Below are positions 1 to 5,888 of a stretch of 7,605 nt of DNA, piece after piece; position 1 is the stretch's first letter; each line of letters starts with the position of its first letter. Both the position numbers and the translations under genes were made by a program. The stretch spans positions 1-7,605 of the forward strand of contig JAFGQA010000085.1 in NCBI GenBank assembly GCA_016935885.1, given 5' to 3'. Origin of the DNA: Phycisphaerae bacterium (GTDB lineage: Bacteria > Planctomycetota > Phycisphaerae > UBA1845 > UTPLA1). The notes beneath the pieces are model-generated. The model was not told where the DNA came from and searched no databases. It saw nothing but the letters and a program-made list of their open reading frames with translations.

Positions 1-20
1 AATAGAACGACTGTACGCTC

Positions 21-75
21 TGCCGAGAATCCTTTCTCGGCACCGGCTTCAGGACCGAGAAGGGATTCTCGGTCC
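21..75. repeat. Two adjacent perfect hairpins of the CGAGAA/TTCTCG palindrome family
   Basis: The first hairpin has a 9-bp stem, 21-29 (TGCCGAGAA) with 34-42 (TTCTCGGCA), and loop TCCT. The second has a 10-bp stem, 52-61 (GGACCGAGAA) with 66-75 (TTCTCGGTCC), and loop GGGA. Both stems are perfect. The two cores are near reverse complements of each other, so the unit appears in alternating orientation. The pair lies just beyond the stop codon of the leftward FHA gene (111), so it could act as a 3' stabiliser or weak terminator for that gene, although no T-tract follows. The same family recurs at 7379-7535. I read it as a REP-like dispersed palindrome. Confidence 0.85.
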
Positions 76-110
76 AGCAATCGTAGTTGCGTTTCCTGTG
101 AAACGCGGTA

Positions 111-476
111 CTAGTGGCCCGTAGCGCCGTCTTCCGGGATCTTTCGACGGTGGCGCGTGCGACGCGTACGGCCCGACTCGGGAGGGGCCACGGTGTAGAA
201 TTTCAAATGGGTGTTGCCGACCTTGATCTCGTCTCCGTCTTGAAGACGGTGCTCGCCTGTGATCTTGACCTGGTTGACGAACACCCCGTGCTTATTGGCC
301 AACTCTCGAATGACGTAATCCTCGTCTGCCGGCCTGATCTCGAAGTGCTGGCGTGACACGGCAATGTCGAGGATCTGCACCTCCGCACGCGAGTATCGGC
401 CGCAGATCATCGGTTGGCTTGTCAGGCGGAAGGTGGTTCCCTTTTCGGGACCCGAGGTGATGACCAAACATGCCAC
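111..476 (-). CDS. Small FHA-domain protein (phosphothreonine-binding)
   Basis: The predicted product has 121 residues and is almost entirely one forkhead-associated domain. Visible FHA landmarks are Gly26-Arg27, the Ser41-Arg42-Gln43-His44 motif, the segment HGVFVN ending at Asn68, and QDGDEIKVG just after it. FHA domains bind phosphothreonine peptides, with the Arg and Ser of these motifs contacting the phosphate. The Asn-Gly of the usual TNGTFVN motif is His-Gly here, so binding specificity may differ. The last 20 or so residues form a basic, Arg-rich tail. I chose the GTG at 474-476 because AAGGAG sits 7 bases upstream of it and the FHA beta-strand pattern begins immediately; an ATG at 555-557 would add an Arg-rich leader with no domain. 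The gene is divergent from the sigma factor and close to a Ser/Thr kinase, so it may read phosphorylations made by that kinase (inference). No enzyme domain or membrane segment is present. Confidence 0.85.
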   Translation of the reverse strand: MACLVITSGPEKGTTFRLTSQPMICGRYSRAEVQILDIAVSRQHFEIRPADEDYVIRELANKHGVFVNQVKITGEHRLQDGDEIKVGNTHLKFYTVAPPESGRTRRTRHRRKIPEDGATGH

Positions 477-712
477 AGAGTGTCTCCTTCGCCGCCTCGA
501 TGCCTCGCCAAGCCAGATCCGAGGCCCATGCAACGCTTCGCCCTCGGGGGCCGCCATGGGCTGTGGCTCTCACGGCGTCTCACGTGGAGCCGCCTTGTCT
601 CGTCCATCCAGAAACGCGACAATTGGGGCGCATCTTCGCAGGTGACGCGACGGTGGCACGTGCGGCGTGCACGACATCGCCTGCGGGTGCAGAAGGGCCA
701 GGGACCAGGGGA
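477..712. promoter_or_regulatory. Divergent intergenic region between FHA and sigma-factor genes
   Basis: This 236-base gap must hold the promoters for both divergent genes. I see no convincing sigma70 -35/-10 pair in it on either strand. It contains a perfect 8-base palindrome GCACGTGC at 656-663 and a 5-bp hairpin (659-663 with 669-673). A 26-base stretch at 648-673 matches 145-170, in the FHA gene's 3' part, at 22 of 26 positions. Reading frames stay open through this region on both strands, but the translations match nothing and look like GC-rich shadows. Confidence 0.4.
484..489 (-). promoter_or_regulatory. Shine-Dalgarno site of the FHA gene
   Basis: AAGGAG on the minus strand lies 7 bases before the GTG at 476. 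It is what decides the start in favour of GTG over the upstream in-frame ATG. Confidence 0.7.
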
Positions 713-1282
713 ATGCCAGAGCGCCCAGACCTCACGGGAATCCTCAAGAGGGCGAGCGACGGGGATGACTCGGCCGTCAACCGGCTCATCCCGCTGGTCT
801 ATGACGAGCTCCGCGCGCTGGCCGAGAGTTACCTCCGGCGGGAAAGGCCCGACCACACCCTCCAGGCCACCGCCCTCGTACACGAGGCGTACGTCCAGCT
901 CATCAAGCAGGAGGACGTCGCGTGGCAGAATCGTGCCCATTTTTTCGCCGTGGCCGCCCAGGCCATCCGGCGAATCCTGGTTGACCATGCCAGGGGCCGC
1001 CAGAGGGAGAAACGCGGCGGCGGCCGTCAGCGCGTCTGCCTCGACACGGACGTGGCCCTGCTGGAGGAACGGCCGCTGGAGATCGTCGCCCTTGATGAAG
1101 CGTTGCAGAAGCTCGCTCGCCTCCACGAGCGCCAAGCCCAGATCGTCGAACTCCGGTTCTTTGGCGGGCTGAGCCTGAAGGAAATAGCGAAGTTCATCGG
1201 CGTCTCTCCTCGCACCGTCGACGGCGACTGGAGCATGGCCCGCGCGTGGCTCCGGCGAGAGCTTGCCGAGACCGGAGACTGA
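713..1282 (+). CDS. ECF-like RNA polymerase sigma factor (Sigma70_ECF / TIGR02999 type)
   Basis: The product of 189 residues is a two-domain alternative sigma factor. Sigma region 2 spans roughly residues 16-90, with the pattern VYDELRALAESYLRRE, then ALVHEAYVQLI and FFAVAAQAIRRILVDHAR, which is characteristic of the planctomycete/acidobacterial Sigma70_ECF family. Region 4 spans roughly 127-186, with a helix-turn-helix around LSLKEIAKFIGVSPRTV that should contact the -35 element. Length fits this family. The ATG at 713 puts the family N-terminus (MPERPDLTGILKRA) at the start; the frame is open upstream to 470 but that part is unrelated filler. The ribosome binding site is weak (GGGA, 8 bases upstream). 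Where typical ECF sigmas carry an acidic DAED-like stretch in region 2, this one has HTLQAT (residues 48-53). No anti-sigma factor is encoded nearby; instead a Ser/Thr kinase follows 367 bases downstream, suggesting control by phosphorylation. Confidence 0.9.
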   Translation: MPERPDLTGILKRASDGDDSAVNRLIPLVYDELRALAESYLRRERPDHTLQATALVHEAYVQLIKQEDVAWQNRAHFFAVAAQAIRRILVDHARGRQREKRGGGRQRVCLDTDVALLEERPLEIVALDEALQKLARLHERQAQIVELRFFGGLSLKEIAKFIGVSPRTVDGDWSMARAWLRRELAETGD

Positions 1283-1322
1283 GTGCCGGCGACGGGTGAC
1301 AAAGCACGGAGTATTCCCGAGG

Positions 1323-1342
1323 CCGCACGGGCGGAAGCCCGG
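1323..1342 (+). repeat. CCGCACGGGC palindromic element, degenerate copy
   Basis: CCGCACGGGC followed by GGAAG and CCCGG forms a short hairpin (GGGC/GCCC core). The first ten bases are identical to those at 1591-1600, so it is a partial copy of the same element. Confidence 0.5.
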
Positions 1343-1369
1343 CGCGTATTTGGCGTTCAAAGCGGGTGG

Positions 1370-1420
1370 CACGGGTAACGAACGACACGCCCCACGGGGG
1401 CGTGTCGTTCGTTACCCGTG
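1370..1420. repeat. Perfect 51-base inverted repeat (24-bp stem, 3-base loop)
   Basis: The left arm at 1370-1393 begins CACGGGTAACG and ends ACACGCCCC; the right arm at 1397-1420 is its exact reverse complement; the loop is ACG (1394-1396). It lies 87 bases after the sigma-factor stop. As RNA it would be a very stable hairpin on either strand, so it may end or protect the sigma-factor transcript, although no T-run follows. The word CACGGGTAA recurs at 1443-1451 and inverted at 1412-1420, so this belongs to a dispersed palindrome family rather than being an isolated terminator. Confidence 0.9.
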
Positions 1421-1445
1421 AGAACGGGCTGGAATGGATTCCCAC

Positions 1446-1482
1446 GGGTAAGCTCCGCCGCCGCTGGCGGCTCCGCTTACCC
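1446..1482. repeat. Imperfect inverted repeat, GGGTAAGC arms
   Basis: GGGTAAGC (1446-1453) pairs with GCTTACCC (1475-1482). Inside, CCGCC pairs with GGCGG across a small asymmetric bulge. It shares the GGGTAA word with the 51-base inverted repeat just upstream. Confidence 0.7.
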
Positions 1483-1532
1483 ATGCCACCCTTGACACCC
1501 ATGCTACCCTTGGCACCCATGCCACGCCGCCA
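1479..1532 (+). repeat. Three tandem copies of an 18-base unit
   Basis: Units start at 1479, 1497 and 1515. Each begins ACCCATG; units 1 and 2 (ACCCATGCCACCCTTGAC and ACCCATGCTACCCTTGGC) differ at two positions, and unit 3 matches for its first 12 bases and then decays. The unit carries the TGCCACCC word seen elsewhere in these spacers. No coding role is apparent. Confidence 0.7.
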
Positions 1533-1539
1533 AACACGT

Positions 1540-1621
1540 AGGAAGCCCGTGGCTCTTCCTGGGTGGTGAGCGATGCTGGTGTGCTAACGACCGCACGGGC
1601 TTCAGGCCCGTGGATCTTCCT
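1540..1621 (+). repeat. Pair of GCCCGTGG-TCTTCCT repeats with hairpins
   Basis: The 16-base words at 1545-1560 and 1606-1621 (GCCCGTGG, then C or A, then TCTTCCT) match at 15 of 16 positions. The first copy sits in a 6-bp hairpin, AGGAAG (1540-1545) with CTTCCT (1555-1560). The second forms the right arm of a perfect 7-bp hairpin, CACGGGC (1594-1600) with GCCCGTG (1606-1612), loop TTCAG. This second palindrome, whose leading word is CCGCACGGGCTT, has an opposite-strand relative inside the kinase gene near 4459-4476. It ends only 28 bases before the kinase start, so it may lie in the kinase mRNA leader. Confidence 0.7.
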
Positions 1622-1649
1622 CTGATCAGAGATGATGGGCGGCTACCGC

Positions 1650-4600
1650 ATGACTCCTGAGCAGTATGAACAGATACGCGAGCTTTTCCTCGCTGCACGC
1701 GAGAAAGACCGATCGCAGCGGGCGTCCTTCTTACGCTCGGCTTGCGATGATGACCTCGTGCGCGGCGAGGTCGAGTCGCTGCTCGCCAACGACGAGAAGG
1801 CGGACACCTTCCTGAAGACGCCCGCTCTCGGCAGTGGTTTCGTCGTGGCCCATCCCGAGTCGTTCGCCAGCGCCCCCACCGGAGAACTGGACGTGGGGCG
1901 TGCGCCCTCCGATATGACCTTGACATCGGTCCAACGACATCCGAAGCGCCTGGGGCGGTACCGAATCCTGGACGTCCTCGGACAAGGCGGCATGGGCGTG
2001 GTATACCGAGCCGAACAAGACAATCCTCGGCGGACGGTGGCCCTTAAGGTCATCAGGCCCGGCATCGAATCGCCCGAGGTTTTGAAGCGGTTCGAGCATG
2101 AAGGCCAGGTGTTGGGTTGGCTCCAACACCCGGGAATCGCTCAGATCTACGAGGCCGGCACCGCGGACGCCGGCCAGGGCCCTCAGCCGTTCTTCGCCAT
2201 GGAGTTGGTCCGCGGAACGCCCCTCACCGATTATGCCCACACGCGCAGACAGGGCGTCCGCCAACGGCTGGAGTTGATCGCAAGCGTGTGTGATGCCGTC
2301 CACCACGCCCACCAAAAGGGTGTGATTCATCGCGACCTTAAGCCCACCAACATTCTGGTCGAAGAGAGTGGCCAGCCGAAGATCCTCGACTTCGGCGTTG
2401 CCCGGGCCACCGACGCGGACATCCGAACCACGACCCTGCAGACGGCGGCCGGACAACTCGTCGGTACGCTCGCCTACATGAGTCCCGAGCAAATCGGGGG
2501 AGATCCCCAGGAACTGGACACTCGGTCGGACGTCTACGCCCTCGGGGCGATCTCCTACGAACTGCTGACCGGCCGCGTGCCGGTGGACGTCTCGAGGAAG
2601 ACCCTCCCCCAGGCGGCGCGAGCGATCGTCGAGCAGGAGCCGGCGCTCCTTCGCTCCGTCAACCGGGTCTATCGCGGGGACGTGGAGGCGATCGTCGCCA
2701 AGGCGTTGGAGAAGGACAAATCCCGGCGTTACCAATCGGCCGCCGAGCTTGCCGCGGACATCCGGCGGTATCTGGCGAATCAGCCGATTTCCGCCCGGCC
2801 GGTAACCACGGCCTACCAACTCCGCAAGTTCGCCCAACGCAACAAGGCCCTCGTCGGCGGCCTTGCGGCGGTGTTCGTCGTTCTCGTGATCGGCATCATT
2901 GGCACGAGTTCGCAGACGGTCCGCGCCACGAGGGAACGGAATCGAGCGCGCGACGCCGAGCGCCTCGCCGACCAGCGGCGCCTGGAAGCCGAGCGACAGC
3001 ACACGGAAGCCCTGCGGCAAACGGCGATCGCCCAGGCCGTCAACGATTTCCTCAACAACGACCTCCTGGCTGCGGTGGAGCCCGAGGAGCAAGGCCGAGA
3101 TGTCACCGTGCGGCAGGTTCTGGACAGGGCCTCCGCGGCGATCGGGGGGAAGTTCGACAACCAGCCGTTGGTCGAGGCCGCGGTCCACACCACCATCGGC
3201 CAGGCTTACTCCAGCCTCGGGCTTTACGACGAGGCGGAACCCCACCTGGACGCCGCCGTGGAGATCGGCAAGCGTGTTCAGGGTGAGGAACACCCGGAGA
3301 CATTGGCCTCGCTCAGCAACATGGCCCTTCTCCGCAAACGCCAAGGCCGCTTGAAGGAGGCCGAGCGAATCGCCCGGCATACGGTGGAGACCAGCCGGCG
3401 CGTGTTGGGGGAGGAATACCCGCAGACCATCCAAGCCACGAACAACTTGGCGGTGCTCCTCCAGGTGGCGGGCCAGCCGGAGGAGGCGGAAGCCTTGATC
3501 CGCCGCACCGTGGAGACGCAGCAGCGCACACACGGGAATGACGATCCCGCCACGCTCACGGCGATGAACAACCTGGCGATCTTCCTGATTGACAACGGCA
3601 AGGCCGAGCAGGCCGAACCCCTGCTGCGCCAGGCGTTGGAGACCCAGCGACGGGTTCTCCGTCCGGAACACCCGGACACCATCACAACGCTGAGCAACCT
3701 CGCCCAGGCGCTTTGGGCCACGAGCCGCCCGCTGGAGGCAACGCCCTTGTTTCGGCAAGTTGTGGATCTTCGACGCCGGGTCCTGGGCAACGATCATCCC
3801 GACACGCTCGAGGCGATGAACAACCTGGCCAACATCCTCCGAAGAACGGGCACGCTCGCCGAATCGGAGGCTTTGTTTCGGGAGACGCTCGCCGCCCAGC
3901 GACGTTGCCTCGGTCAAGACCACTACAAGACGCTGAGCACGATGGGCAACCTGGCCGGGGTCCTGCGAGACCAGAAACAGTACGAAGAAGGCGAAACGCT
4001 GTTGCGACAGTGCCTCGAGGGCCTGCGAGGCAAACTTGGGGCGGGGCATCCCAAGACGCTCGCGGCGATGAACAACCTGGCAACCTTGCTTCAGGATGCC
4101 GGCAAGCTCGACGAGGCCGAACCCCTGCTGCGCGAGGCGCTCGACACCCTGCGCGGCCTGGTCGGCGAGGAACACCCCACCGTCCTCGCCATGATGAACA
4201 ACCTGGCCTACCAACTCCGCTGGCAGGGCAAGCTCGAAGAGGCCGCCGAGATGCACAAGCGGGCCGTCGAACTCGCCACGCGCGCCCTGCCCGACGGCCA
4301 TTGGCATATCGGTGTCTTCCAAGGCGCGTACGGCGATTGTCTCTTGGATTTGAAACGATACGACGAGGCCGAGGAACAGTACCTGGCGAGCTACGAATGT
4401 CTCAAGGCCGTCTTCGGCGAGACCCAAGGAGCAGCGGCGGATCAAGGAGCCGAAGCGCCACGGGATTCAGCCCGTGCGGCCACTGGAACACCCGGGACAG
4501 TGCAGGGAGCAATGCACCCAGTCGTCCGCCGAGCCGTTGAACGCCTGGCCGCGCTGTACAGCACGTGGGAGAAGCCGGAGGAGGCGGCGTCCTGGCAAGC

Positions 4601-4676
4601 GAAACTGCCAACCACCCAGCCGGCCGCCCCACCGGAGGGGCCGCCGGAAGCGCCGCCGGCAACCAGTGGCGAGTAG
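1650..4676 (+). CDS. Membrane-anchored Hanks-type Ser/Thr protein kinase with C-terminal TPR array
   Basis: The product of 1008 residues begins with a helical leader (MTPEQYEQIRELFLAAREKD) typical of planctomycete and acidobacterial kinases of this class. The kinase domain covers about 105-375: Gly-rich loop LGQGGMGVVY from Leu110, catalytic Lys133 in VALKVI, HRDLKPTN at 227-234, DFG at 247-249 and MSPEQ at 277-281. All catalytic residues are present, so it should be active. One membrane segment spans about 400-420, then a charged coiled coil (to about 480), then ten 42-residue TPR_10/TPR_12-type units (about 512-925, recurring MNNLA and DEAEPLLR). These probably bind a partner protein outside the kinase domain. 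About 30 residues (926-955) with no TPR character, encoded by a palindromic repeat, split the last TPR HP motif from its usual downstream helix; the tail is Pro-rich. The start at 1650 matches family N-termini; ATGs at 1632 and 1635 are alternatives. Likely partner: the upstream sigma factor. Confidence 0.93.
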   Translation: MTPEQYEQIRELFLAAREKDRSQRASFLRSACDDDLVRGEVESLLANDEKADTFLKTPALGSGFVVAHPESFASAPTGELDVGRAPSDMTLTSVQRHPKRLGRYRILDVLGQGGMGVVYRAEQDNPRRTVALKVIRPGIESPEVLKRFEHEGQVLGWLQHPGIAQIYEAGTADAGQGPQPFFAMELVRGTPLTDYAHTRRQGVRQRLELIASVCDAVHHAHQKGVIHRDLKPTNILVEESGQPKILDFGVARATDADIRTTTLQTAAGQLVGTLAYMSPEQIGGDPQELDTRSDVYALGAISYELLTGRVPVDVSRKTLPQAARAIVEQEPALLRSVNRVYRGDVEAIVAKALEKDKSRRYQSAAELAADIRRYLANQPISARPVTTAYQLRKFAQRNKALVGGLAAVFVVLVIGIIGTSSQTVRATRERNRARDAERLADQRRLEAERQHTEALRQTAIAQAVNDFLNNDLLAAVEPEEQGRDVTVRQVLDRASAAIGGKFDNQPLVEAAVHTTIGQAYSSLGLYDEAEPHLDAAVEIGKRVQGEEHPETLASLSNMALLRKRQGRLKEAERIARHTVETSRRVLGEEYPQTIQATNNLAVLLQVAGQPEEAEALIRRTVETQQRTHGNDDPATLTAMNNLAIFLIDNGKAEQAEPLLRQALETQRRVLRPEHPDTITTLSNLAQALWATSRPLEATPLFRQVVDLRRRVLGNDHPDTLEAMNNLANILRRTGTLAESEALFRETLAAQRRCLGQDHYKTLSTMGNLAGVLRDQKQYEEGETLLRQCLEGLRGKLGAGHPKTLAAMNNLATLLQDAGKLDEAEPLLREALDTLRGLVGEEHPTVLAMMNNLAYQLRWQGKLEEAAEMHKRAVELATRALPDGHWHIGVFQGAYGDCLLDLKRYDEAEEQYLASYECLKAVFGETQGAAADQGAEAPRDSARAATGTPGTVQGAMHPVVRRAVERLAALYSTWEKPEEAASWQAKLPTTQPAAPPEGPPEAPPATSGE
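4425..4514 (-). repeat. Palindromic repeat insertion inside the kinase reading frame
   Basis: This 90-base stretch encodes 30 residues (Gln926-Met955) not expected from the TPR family pattern, which normally runs from the Gly-Glu-Thr of the last unit straight into His-Pro and the closing helix. Its centre is a hairpin, CACGGG (4459-4464) with CCCGTG (4471-4476). Read on the minus strand it begins CCGCACGGGCT and ends CCCGTGG, matching both ends of the element at 1591-1613 in the opposite orientation. Near-repeats CAAGGAGCA (4425-4433), CAAGGAGC (4443-4450) and CAGGGAGCA (4503-4511) flank or border it. The length is a multiple of three, so the frame is kept. The boundaries are my inference from the protein pattern. 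Confidence 0.55.
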
Positions 4677-5244
4677 TCCACCGTATTGGGAGGCTGGGAG
4701 GCAGGCAATCGACGGTGGGAAGAGCGAGGAAGGGCGACGCACACCCCAAGGCGGCGCTGCCGAGCGTATTCACAATCCTGGCATCGTTTGCGGGGCCGAT
4801 GACAGGGTCGCGTTCTGCGCACAGCCGACGATCTGGAACGGTGGCGCCACGCCCGGCCAGTCCGGCGACCAAGCGTGATGGTTCGACTTCAGGGTGGCGC
4901 TTCGATTCGTCTGTGAACTCCGGCTTGTGATGACGCCGTCTGCATCGTCACCGCGGCGTTGGGGCCGTTGCGGCCAGCGGCACAGCCTCACGTCGCAACG
5001 CATTCAGTTCTGCCAGTTCAGCCGGCGCGATGCGGATGACACCGAGTCGCCGGCTAGCCACCCGGTCGGATGGGCTGGAGGGGCGTGGAGAGGGCGCGAC
5101 ACAGAACACAACCGCTTCTCACAAAACGAGTTGCGCTCGATTAACGAGGCTGCGTGTTTCCTGTCGAGATGCTGTCGTTTCGGGCTGAAGGAGACCTCTC
5201 CGCTCCGAAGTGCGATGGAACGCTCCGGGGACCGTTTCTTCCGC
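4677..5244. other. 568-base gene-poor spacer between kinase and GntR gene
   Basis: No convincing gene, RNA or strong repeat is visible here. Forward frames are open in places (for instance 4894-5286) but their translations are rich in Arg, Ser and Cys without any recognisable motif and run into the GntR promoter. On the minus strand a short frame from GTG 5109 to the stop at 4948-4950 ends with a plausible helical stretch (IRIAPAELAELNALRREAV) but has no ribosome binding site, so I do not call it a gene. The right edge carries the promoter of the GntR gene. Confidence 0.5.
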
Positions 5245-5273
5245 TTGACTTCGTGGATGGAATGTGCTATACT
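5245..5273 (+). promoter_or_regulatory. Extended -10 housekeeping-type promoter for the GntR-slipin operon
   Basis: TTGACT (5245-5250) matches the -35 consensus at 5 of 6 positions and TATACT (5268-5273) matches the -10 at 5 of 6, with an ideal 17-base spacer. TGC immediately before the -10 supplies the extended -10 TGn element. Transcription should begin near 5280-5282, leaving a leader of about 45 bases before the GTG start at 5325. Confidence 0.8.
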
Positions 5274-5274
5274 A

Positions 5275-5302
5275 CTAGTACACTAGTGCCCTGGTACACT
5301 AG
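5275..5302. promoter_or_regulatory. Probable GntR operator: tandem GTACACTAG half-sites
   Basis: GTACACTAG occurs at 5278-5286 and again at 5294-5302, 16 bases apart. CTAGT at 5275-5279 pairs with ACTAG at 5282-5286, giving a near-perfect palindrome (CTAGT, AC, ACTAG). A second CTAGT (5283-5287) pairs with ACTAG at 5298-5302. The block begins 2 bases after the -10 and covers the predicted transcription start, the right place for a repressor to block initiation. YtrA-type GntR regulators typically repress their own operon, so autoregulation by the protein encoded at 5325 is the likely reading. Confidence 0.7.
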
Positions 5303-5324
5303 ACAAGCCGAGGATGAGTGCATC

Positions 5325-5708
5325 GTGATACGATTCGTCCTAGATCCGAAGAGCGGCGTTCCCTTCTACCGGCAGATCATCGACCAGATACAGTTCGCGA
5401 TCGGCGATGGGCGGCTGGGGCATGGCGATCAGTTGCCGACCGTTCGGCAACTGGCCGTCGATTTGAAGATCAACCCGAACACCGTGGCCCGTGCCTATCA
5501 GGAACTGGAGATCAGAGGCGTGGTGACGACGCAGATGGGAACCGGGACCTTCATCGGGAACGAGAAGGTCGAGATATCCGAACTCGAGCGGCGGCGTATG
5601 CTCGACCGGATTTGCACGGAGTTGCTGTCCCGCGCGGCGGCGTACGGTCTAACGCTGAATGAAGTCCGCGACGCCCTGGCCCAGTGGGCGGACGAGAGTC
5701 CGACGTGA
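5325..5708 (+). CDS. GntR-family transcriptional regulator, YtrA subfamily
   Basis: The product of 127 residues has a GntR winged helix at about 11-77: GVPFYRQIIDQIQFAI, then the recognition region DQLPTVRQLAVDLKINPNTV and the wing around GTGTFI. A short helical C-terminus (about 84-125) replaces the large effector domain of other GntR subfamilies, which is the hallmark of the YtrA group; these form dimers and usually repress a nearby membrane-protein operon. I chose GTG at 5325, with GAGGA 10 bases upstream; the frame is open back to 5154 but that part crosses the promoter and operator and cannot be translated from this transcript. The slipin gene follows after 180 bases on the same strand. 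YtrA regulators usually sit with ABC transporters; none is in this window. Confidence 0.92.
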   Translation: MIRFVLDPKSGVPFYRQIIDQIQFAIGDGRLGHGDQLPTVRQLAVDLKINPNTVARAYQELEIRGVVTTQMGTGTFIGNEKVEISELERRRMLDRICTELLSRAAAYGLTLNEVRDALAQWADESPT

Positions 5709-5745
5709 TCGACCAGCGGGGACAAGGCGTCTTGGTGGTTGATTT

Positions 5746-5770
5746 GCCACATCCGCTTTCCGGATGTTGC
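5746..5770 (+). other. Hairpin between GntR and slipin genes
   Basis: ACATCCG (5749-5755) pairs with CGGATGT (5761-5767) around loop CTTTC, and after one mismatch two more pairs extend the stem to 5746-5770. It lies 38 bases past the GntR stop. No T-run follows, so it is more likely an mRNA processing or attenuation structure than a full terminator. Confidence 0.45.
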
Positions 5771-5799
5771 TGCGTGTGGCGGTTGCAGGCAATCACGTT

Positions 5800-5840
5800 G
5801 GCCGGCCGACCGGCCGGCCGGTCCGAGTTCGCGTGGGACC
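5800..5840. repeat. GGCCGGCC double palindrome in the slipin leader
   Basis: GGCCGGCC at 5800-5807 repeats at 5812-5819 with GACC between; each copy is itself a perfect palindrome and the two can also pair with each other. GGTCC (5820-5824) can pair with GGACC (5836-5840) directly after. The structure lies 34 or more bases upstream of the slipin ribosome binding site. Confidence 0.5.
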
Positions 5841-5873
5841 GGACCGGGACGTGGATGAAATTAGAGCCAAAAC

Positions 5874-5881
5874 GAGGAGGT
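5874..5881 (+). promoter_or_regulatory. Strong Shine-Dalgarno site of the slipin gene
   Basis: GAGGAGGT lies 7 bases before ATG 5889. It is by far the best ribosome binding site in the window, and it fixes the start at 5889 rather than the in-frame ATG at 5895. Confidence 0.85.
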
Positions 5882-5888
5882 CCAAACG

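Noticed and set aside
470..712. Upstream extension of the sigma factor to ATG 470
   Set aside because: The extra 81 residues have no similarity to sigma factors and overlap the FHA gene start region; the family N-terminus fits ATG 713.
422..1372. 316-codon minus-strand frame across the sigma gene
   Set aside because: It is antisense to the sigma factor and overlaps the FHA gene in another frame; no recognisable domain.
1366..1569. 67-codon forward frame in the repeat spacer
   Set aside because: It translates the palindromes and tandem 18-mers and has no motif or ribosome binding site.
1731..4445. 904-codon open frame on the minus strand
   Set aside because: It is antisense to the kinase, whose domains and TPR repeats are unmistakable; the long opposite frame is a product of GC-rich codon use and repeated TPR sequence.
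5154..5324. Upstream extension of the GntR protein
   Set aside because: It would cross the promoter and operator; the winged helix begins right after GTG 5325.
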